From CAYSXY01 sp964435165 (GTDB lineage: Bacteria; Pseudomonadota; Alphaproteobacteria; Rickettsiales; RI-342), in contig CAYSXY010000060.1 in the NCBI GenBank assembly GCA_964435165.1, positions 1 to 10,887 of the forward strand: 10,887 bases of DNA. The letters are read 5' to 3'. Positions 6,914-10,887 of this stretch are shown here, one piece after another (positions within the stretch are counted from its first letter, which is position 1; each line of letters begins with the position of its first letter). A program made the position numbers and the translations under genes. A model generated the notes under the pieces. That model did no database searches and was not told where the DNA came from. It saw only the letters and a program-made list of their open reading frames with translations.

Positions 6914-7938
6914 TGGATCTGGCCTCTCTTCTGCCCGCATTGATAGCGGGCGACAGGCTGGGGGTGGAGCAGGCATATGCCGCCATTGGCAGCATCATGG
7001 ACGGGCAGCCATCCGATGCACAGATTGCCGCTTTTCTCACCGCCTTGGCCAGCCGGGGCGAGAGTGCCGAAGAACTGACCGGCGCAGTGAAGGCGATGCG
7101 TGAGCGCGCGGCACCGTTTGCGGCGCCGACCGATGCCATTGATGTCTGTGGCACGGGTGGTGACGGCCAGCACACCTGGAACATTTCAACTGCCGTTGCA
7201 TTTGTTGTCGCAGGCTGCGGCGTGCCGGTCGTCAAACATGGTAACAAGGCCGTGTCCTCGGCATCCGGCTCCTCCGATGTATTGACTGAGCTTGGTATCG
7301 ACGTTGATGTACCCGCCTCAGTGATGGAACGTGCTCTTGCCGACACCTCCATCGCCTTTTTGTTTGCACCGCGCTACCACCCGGCAATGAAGCATGTTGC
7401 ACCGGTGCGCAAAGCATTAGGTTTTCGCACCCTGTTTAATCTGATTGGCCCGCTCTCCAACCCGGCGGGCGTGTCGCGTCAACTGGTGGGAGTGTATGAT
7501 AAGCGCTGGCTGGCACCTCTCGCTGAAACGCTCAAAAGCAGCGGCGCCACGAGAGCATGGATCGTTCATGGCAGTGACGGGCTGGATGAATGTACGACGA
7601 CCGGCCCGACTGAGGTTTGCGCACTGGAGCAAGGCACGATTATGCCTTTTTCCATCTCACCGGAAGATGCCGGTCTGCCACTTGCTTCGGCACGTGATCT
7701 GCGCGGCAGCAATGCAGCCACCAATGCGGCGAAATTGAGGGCGCTGCTGGAAGGCGAAGCCGGGCCCTATCGTGATATTGTGCTTTTCAACGCGGCAGCG
7801 GCATTGATTGTTGCATCCCGTACAGACAACCTCGCCGATGGTACCACCCTGGCTGCCGAATCGATTGACAGTGGCCAGGCATTACACTGCCTCACCACGT
7901 TGCAACGGATTTCTCAAGCAGGGGTCAAGGTAGTATGA
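6910..7938 (+). CDS. trpD: Anthranilate phosphoribosyltransferase TrpD
   Basis: TrpD joins anthranilate to phosphoribosyl pyrophosphate, giving phosphoribosylanthranilate and pyrophosphate, the second step of the tryptophan pathway. The 342-residue length is typical. The helical N-terminal domain is followed by the substrate loop CGTGGDG (80-86), NISTA (91-95), KHGNKAVSSASGSSD (109-123), the anthranilate-binding GFRTLFNLIGPLSNP (171-185) and the metal-binding DGLDE (223-227). All key motifs are intact. The ATG at 6910 overlaps the TGA stop of trpG (ATGA), which implies translational coupling; a second ATG directly follows at 6913. It is a free-standing TrpD, not fused to TrpG as in enterobacteria. 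Confidence 0.97.
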   Translation: MMDLASLLPALIAGDRLGVEQAYAAIGSIMDGQPSDAQIAAFLTALASRGESAEELTGAVKAMRERAAPFAAPTDAIDVCGTGGDGQHTWNISTAVAFVVAGCGVPVVKHGNKAVSSASGSSDVLTELGIDVDVPASVMERALADTSIAFLFAPRYHPAMKHVAPVRKALGFRTLFNLIGPLSNPAGVSRQLVGVYDKRWLAPLAETLKSSGATRAWIVHGSDGLDECTTTGPTEVCALEQGTIMPFSISPEDAGLPLASARDLRGSNAATNAAKLRALLEGEAGPYRDIVLFNAAAALIVASRTDNLADGTTLAAESIDSGQALHCLTTLQRISQAGVKVV

Positions 7939-8726
7939 TCGCAGTGTTAGATGATATTTGTACGACTAAGCGTGAGCATGTGGAACGCTGCAAGCAGGAT
8001 TTACCGCTCACGGAAATTGAACAGCAACTGGGCAGCGTGCTGCCTCCCCATGGTTTTGCCCAGGCTTTAGAACGTCAGGTTGGGCTTGGGAAGATCGGCC
8101 TGATTGCTGAGATTAAAAAAGCCTCGCCCAGCAAAGGGGTGATCCGCGCAGATTTTGACCCGCCTGCGCTGGCGAATGCCTATCAGGATGGTGGAGCCAC
8201 CTGCCTGTCTGTGTTAACCGACACACCGTATTTTCAAGGCCATGATCGGTTTATCGACGCCGTCAAAGGTGTCTCGGCCCTGCCCGTGCTGCGCAAGGAC
8301 TTTATGCTGGACCCCTATCAGATCGCCGAATCCCGCCTGCTGGGTGCTGATTGTATTTTGCTGATTTTGGCGGCGCTTGACCAAACACTTGCTCACGAAT
8401 TAGAGGCGCAGGCATTGGAACTGGGCATGGATGTGCTGCTGGAAGTGCATGATCGCACGGAGCTGGATCGCGCATTGGAGATGCGCTCTGCCCTGATTGG
8501 CATCAACAACCGCAATTTAACAACGATGCAGGTGGAGCTAGCCACCAGCGAAGTACTGGCACCGCACATCCCGGATGGCCGATTGGGCATTTGCGAAAGT
8601 GGCATCGCCACGCCGGCTGACATCGCCCGCATGCAGGCCTCTGGCTTGCACTGTTTCCTGATTGGGGAATCACTAATGCGCCAGGCAGATGTCACTGCCG
8701 CCACGCGGGCCTTAATCGGAGGCTGA
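7935..8726 (+). CDS. trpC: Indole-3-glycerol phosphate synthase TrpC
   Basis: TrpC closes the indole ring, converting carboxyphenylamino-deoxyribulose phosphate into indole-3-glycerol phosphate with loss of CO2 and water. The 263-residue TIM barrel has the family residues in order: Glu59 and Lys61 in AEIKKASPSKG, Lys121 in LRKDF, Glu170 in LLEVH, Asn191 in GINNRN, and Glu221-Ser222 in ESGI, with the phosphate-binding loop near LIGESLM (242-248). It is not fused to TrpF, unlike the E. coli enzyme. The ATG at 7935 overlaps the trpD stop (ATGA), with AAGG close upstream. TrpF, TrpB and TrpA are not in the window, so the pathway is split over several loci, as in many alphaproteobacteria. Confidence 0.97.
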   Translation: MIAVLDDICTTKREHVERCKQDLPLTEIEQQLGSVLPPHGFAQALERQVGLGKIGLIAEIKKASPSKGVIRADFDPPALANAYQDGGATCLSVLTDTPYFQGHDRFIDAVKGVSALPVLRKDFMLDPYQIAESRLLGADCILLILAALDQTLAHELEAQALELGMDVLLEVHDRTELDRALEMRSALIGINNRNLTTMQVELATSEVLAPHIPDGRLGICESGIATPADIARMQASGLHCFLIGESLMRQADVTAATRALIGG

Positions 8727-8730
8727 CATT

Positions 8731-9435
8731 ATGAATATGCCGGTGATATTACTGGGCCATGCTTTTCCCCTGATCGACGTCATCGCCCTGCTGTGGTTTC
8801 TGCTCTGCACCCTGGGCTACAGCCTGTATGCTGATATATTCCGCAATAAAAGCAAGGACAGCATCATTACCGTGATGAATGGCTATCGCTATGAGTGGAT
8901 GCGGCAAATGCTCACGCGTGAGAACCGCATTGTCGACACGACCATCGTTGGTAATCTGGTGCGGGCGATCACCTTTTTTGCTTCAACCTCGATCCTGATC
9001 GTCGCCGGTTTGATTACCATGCTGGGCTATAGCGATCAGGCGGTAGAGGTGATTTCCGCCCTGCCCTTCGCCGTGACGACCTCCGTGGTGATGTGGGAAA
9101 TTAAAGTGTTATTGCTTATCCTCATCTTCACTTATGCCTTTTTCAAATATACCTGGTCGCTACGCACTCACAATTACACCTCCATTATCATCGGTGCAGC
9201 GCCGCTGCCGGAAGATGACTTGGAAGAGGCCGAGCATTTCGCCCGCCGCGGGGCTGAATTGTCGATTAATGCCGCCAAACATTTCAATTTAGGAGTGCGT
9301 GGCTATTATTACGGCTTGGCGACACTCGCCTGGTTTATCCATCCGCTGCTGTTTATTCTCAGCTGTAGCTGGGTGGTCTATGTCAGTTATCGCCGCGAGT
9401 TCCGTTCCAACGCGCTGGCATCGCTGCTGCGGTGA
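8731..9435 (+). CDS. DUF599 family integral membrane protein
   Basis: This 234-residue protein has four probable membrane segments at about residues 11-33, 78-98, 119-140 and 194-220. Family features are the YRYEWMRQM region (52-60) after the first span, the motif RxxNYTSIIIGAAP (145-158) after the third, FARRGAELSINAAKHFNLGVRGYYYG before the last, and the tail YRREFRSNAL. Together they identify the DUF599 family, whose function is not established. GGAGG (8718-8722), within the end of trpC, is 8 nt before the ATG, and only 4 nt separate the two genes. It is therefore cotranscribed with trpGDC, although nothing in the sequence links it chemically to tryptophan synthesis. An alternative ATG lies two codons downstream at 8737. 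Confidence 0.88.
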   Translation: MNMPVILLGHAFPLIDVIALLWFLLCTLGYSLYADIFRNKSKDSIITVMNGYRYEWMRQMLTRENRIVDTTIVGNLVRAITFFASTSILIVAGLITMLGYSDQAVEVISALPFAVTTSVVMWEIKVLLLILIFTYAFFKYTWSLRTHNYTSIIIGAAPLPEDDLEEAEHFARRGAELSINAAKHFNLGVRGYYYGLATLAWFIHPLLFILSCSWVVYVSYRREFRSNALASLLR

Positions 9436-9444
9436 GTTAAATAC

Positions 9445-9474
9445 TTGCTTATTGCTTACAATAAGATGCATATT
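9445..9474 (+). promoter_or_regulatory. Promoter/operator candidate upstream of the methyltransferase
   Basis: TTGCTTA occurs twice in perfect tandem (9445-9451 and 9452-9458). It overlaps a 7-bp inverted repeat, CTTATTG (9448-9454) and CAATAAG (9459-9465), with the loop CTTA. A possible promoter uses TTGCTT (9445-9450) as -35 and CATATT (9469-9474) as -10, 18 nt apart, so the repeats would fall on the -35 box and spacer, where a repressor could block RNA polymerase. Some C5-methyltransferases repress their own promoters. As a hairpin it could equally be a weak terminator of the trp/DUF599 transcript. Confidence 0.4.
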
Positions 9475-9507
9475 ATTTACGTCATACACTAAAAAATATT
9501 GCGGTTT

Positions 9508-10467
9508 ATGGTTAAACTCAATTCCATCGAGCTGTGCGCAGGAGCTGGCGGGCAAGCATTTGGTCTAGAATTAGCAGGTTTTGAACATGCTGCTCTAGTT
9601 GAAATTGATAAACATTCTTGTGCTACATTGCGTACAAATCGGCCTGAATGGAGAGTGTTTGAGGAAGACCTTAATCACTTTGATGCGTCAGCATTTAAAG
9701 GAATTGATCTTTTGGCCGCCGGTTTACCGTGCCCGCCATTTTCTAAAGCTGGTAAACAGTTAGGAAAAGCCGATGAAAGAAACCTTTTCCCTGCGGCATT
9801 AGAAATCATCTCTACGACCAAGCCTAGTGCAGTAATGATTGAAAATGTTCGAGGCTTAATGGATGCCTCTTTTAGTGGATATCGAGACTATATATCGTCG
9901 CAAATAAAGAAAATGGGATATACCACTGAATGGCATTTATTAAATGCATCGGATTTTGGCGTTCCTCAATTAAGGCCAAGAGTTGTATTTGTAGCAATAA
10001 AAAATACTTTAGCTGATCATTTTAGCTGGCCAGAGAAAGGGTTGAAGAAACCTTTCACAGTTGGTGAAACTTTATATGACTTAATGGCTAGCAATGGATG
10101 GAATGGCGCAAAAAACTGGAAACTACTTGCTAATGATATTGCTCCTACAATTGTGGGAGGCTCTCATAAGCATGGCGGACCAGATTTGGGCCCGACAAGA
10201 GCCAAGAAAGCATGGGCTAAGCTTGGCGTGGATGGAATGATTATTGCTAATGAACCACCAGAAAAAAATTTCACTGGCATGCCAAGGTTGACTGTTAGAA
10301 TGGTTGCCAGAATCCAAGGTTTTCCCGATTCTTGGCACTTTCAAGGGAAAAAAACCCCTGCTTACAGACAAGTTGGGAATGCTTTTCCTCCTCCTGTTGC
10401 TCAAGCAGTTGCAGAAAAAATTTTTCAGGCTGTCCAATCTAAAAAGTTAGTCCCGGTCGCTGCATGA
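9508..10467 (+). CDS. C5-cytosine DNA methyltransferase of a Type II restriction-modification system
   Basis: This 319-residue enzyme would transfer a methyl group from S-adenosylmethionine to carbon 5 of cytosine in a short target, protecting host DNA from the linked nuclease. C5-methyltransferase motifs are in the standard order: motif I ELCAGAGGQAFGLELAGF (8-25), motif IV PCPPFS with catalytic Cys75, motif VI ENVRG (112-116), motif VIII QLRPR (154-158), the probable target-recognition region at about 170-258, motif IX RLTVRMVARIQGFPDSW (260-276) and motif X QVGNAFPPP (288-296). Motif IV has Pro where the commonest form is PCQPFS. The target sequence cannot be read here. The ATG at 9508 was preferred to an in-frame TTG at 9499, but neither has a Shine-Dalgarno site. 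The gene is visibly more AT-rich than the trp genes, and its stop overlaps the nuclease start. Confidence 0.95.
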   Translation: MVKLNSIELCAGAGGQAFGLELAGFEHAALVEIDKHSCATLRTNRPEWRVFEEDLNHFDASAFKGIDLLAAGLPCPPFSKAGKQLGKADERNLFPAALEIISTTKPSAVMIENVRGLMDASFSGYRDYISSQIKKMGYTTEWHLLNASDFGVPQLRPRVVFVAIKNTLADHFSWPEKGLKKPFTVGETLYDLMASNGWNGAKNWKLLANDIAPTIVGGSHKHGGPDLGPTRAKKAWAKLGVDGMIIANEPPEKNFTGMPRLTVRMVARIQGFPDSWHFQGKKTPAYRQVGNAFPPPVAQAVAEKIFQAVQSKKLVPVAA

Positions 10468-10887
10468 CTAAACGTACTAAAAAAGGCGCACGAACGAAGC
10501 TGCGAGAGCATTTCTTATCTAACATAGGTAAAGTAATGGACTCTAATGAATTACGTGAAGTTGCGGGCGGTATAACAGAATGGGCAAGAAGAGTACGAGA
10601 ATTAAGAACAGAAGAAGGCTATCAAATTCTAACACATAACGACAGAAGCAGCCTTAAGCCAGGGCAATACGTGTTAACAGACCCAAAACCTTCTCCAGCG
10701 TTTGAGCGTTCTATTTCCAAAGAGCTACGTTCTTATGTTTTAGATCGCAATGGTTACACATGCCAACAATGTGGGGCGGTTGCTGGAGAGTTACACCCAT
10801 ATGATCCCTCAAGGAAGACGCGACTACATATTGGACACATTATTGACTTAAGTATGGGGGGTACTAATGATGCAGCAAATCTGAGAG
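10464..10887 (+). CDS. HNH restriction endonuclease (partial, runs off window)
   Basis: The visible 141 residues are the N-terminal part of a Type II restriction enzyme of the HNH class, which would cleave unmethylated targets matching the upstream methyltransferase. An N-terminal helical region at about 11-75 (REHFLSNIGKVMDSNELREV, then ITEWARRVRELR and EEGYQILT) looks like a winged-helix DNA-binding module. The HNH nuclease follows, with a zinc-type CQQC (100-103), then LHIGHIIDLSMGGTNDAANL (121-140), where His125 is the likely catalytic histidine. The second half of the finger and the final catalytic residue lie beyond the edge. The ATG at 10464 overlaps the methyltransferase TGA (ATGA), coupling translation so that nuclease follows methylase. 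The low GC matches the methyltransferase. An unrelated HNH protein is unlikely given this pairing. Confidence 0.9.
   Translation, partial: MTKRTKKGARTKLREHFLSNIGKVMDSNELREVAGGITEWARRVRELRTEEGYQILTHNDRSSLKPGQYVLTDPKPSPAFERSISKELRSYVLDRNGYTCQQCGAVAGELHPYDPSRKTRLHIGHIIDLSMGGTNDAANLR

Noticed and set aside
6789..7352. 187-codon - strand reading frame across trpG and trpD
   Set aside because: It overlaps two certain genes whose conserved motifs fix the coding strand; the antisense translation is low-complexity.

Overview
The window looks like part of an alphaproteobacterial chromosome of moderate GC. This rests on several things: a periplasmic protein with SPOR domains that carry the paired cysteines common in alphaproteobacteria, a DUF465 (YdcH-like) protein, an entericidin next to a DUF1328 membrane protein, and a compact trpG-trpD-trpC operon followed by a DUF599 membrane protein. 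The lineage below class level cannot be read from this sequence.

Layout. Positions 1-251 are non-coding with several inverted repeats. They lead into two small envelope or stress-type genes on the + strand, an entericidin-like lipoprotein (252-407) and a DUF1328 protein (426-605), closed by an 11-bp hairpin at 621-647. An AT-rich gap with no convincing gene follows (648-856). On the - strand come tRNA-Asn(GTT) with its promoter, then a very large gene (1033-4647) for an exported protein with ankyrin repeats at the N-terminus and three SPOR domains set in a long disordered chain. Next on the - strand are a small coiled-coil DUF465 protein (4827-5087) with its own promoter, and tsaD (5190-6218), the t6A tRNA-modification enzyme.

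Divergent from tsaD, the + strand carries trpG, trpD and trpC (6335-8726), joined by ATGA stop/start overlaps, and a DUF599 membrane protein starting 4 nt after trpC. Together TrpG, TrpD and TrpC supply ammonia for anthranilate synthesis, attach phosphoribosyl pyrophosphate, and close the indole ring. trpE is not in the window.

From about 9445 the base composition drops. The rest is a Type II restriction-modification module on the + strand: a C5-cytosine DNA methyltransferase (9508-10467) whose stop overlaps the start of an HNH endonuclease gene that runs off the right edge. A tandem 7-bp repeat overlapping a 7-bp palindrome lies just upstream of the methyltransferase, in a candidate promoter. 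The module looks horizontally acquired and may be the edge of a larger defence or accessory region.

The most unusual single item is the ankyrin/triple-SPOR protein. The restriction-modification pair is of a known kind, and I see no clear evidence of a wholly new system inside this window.
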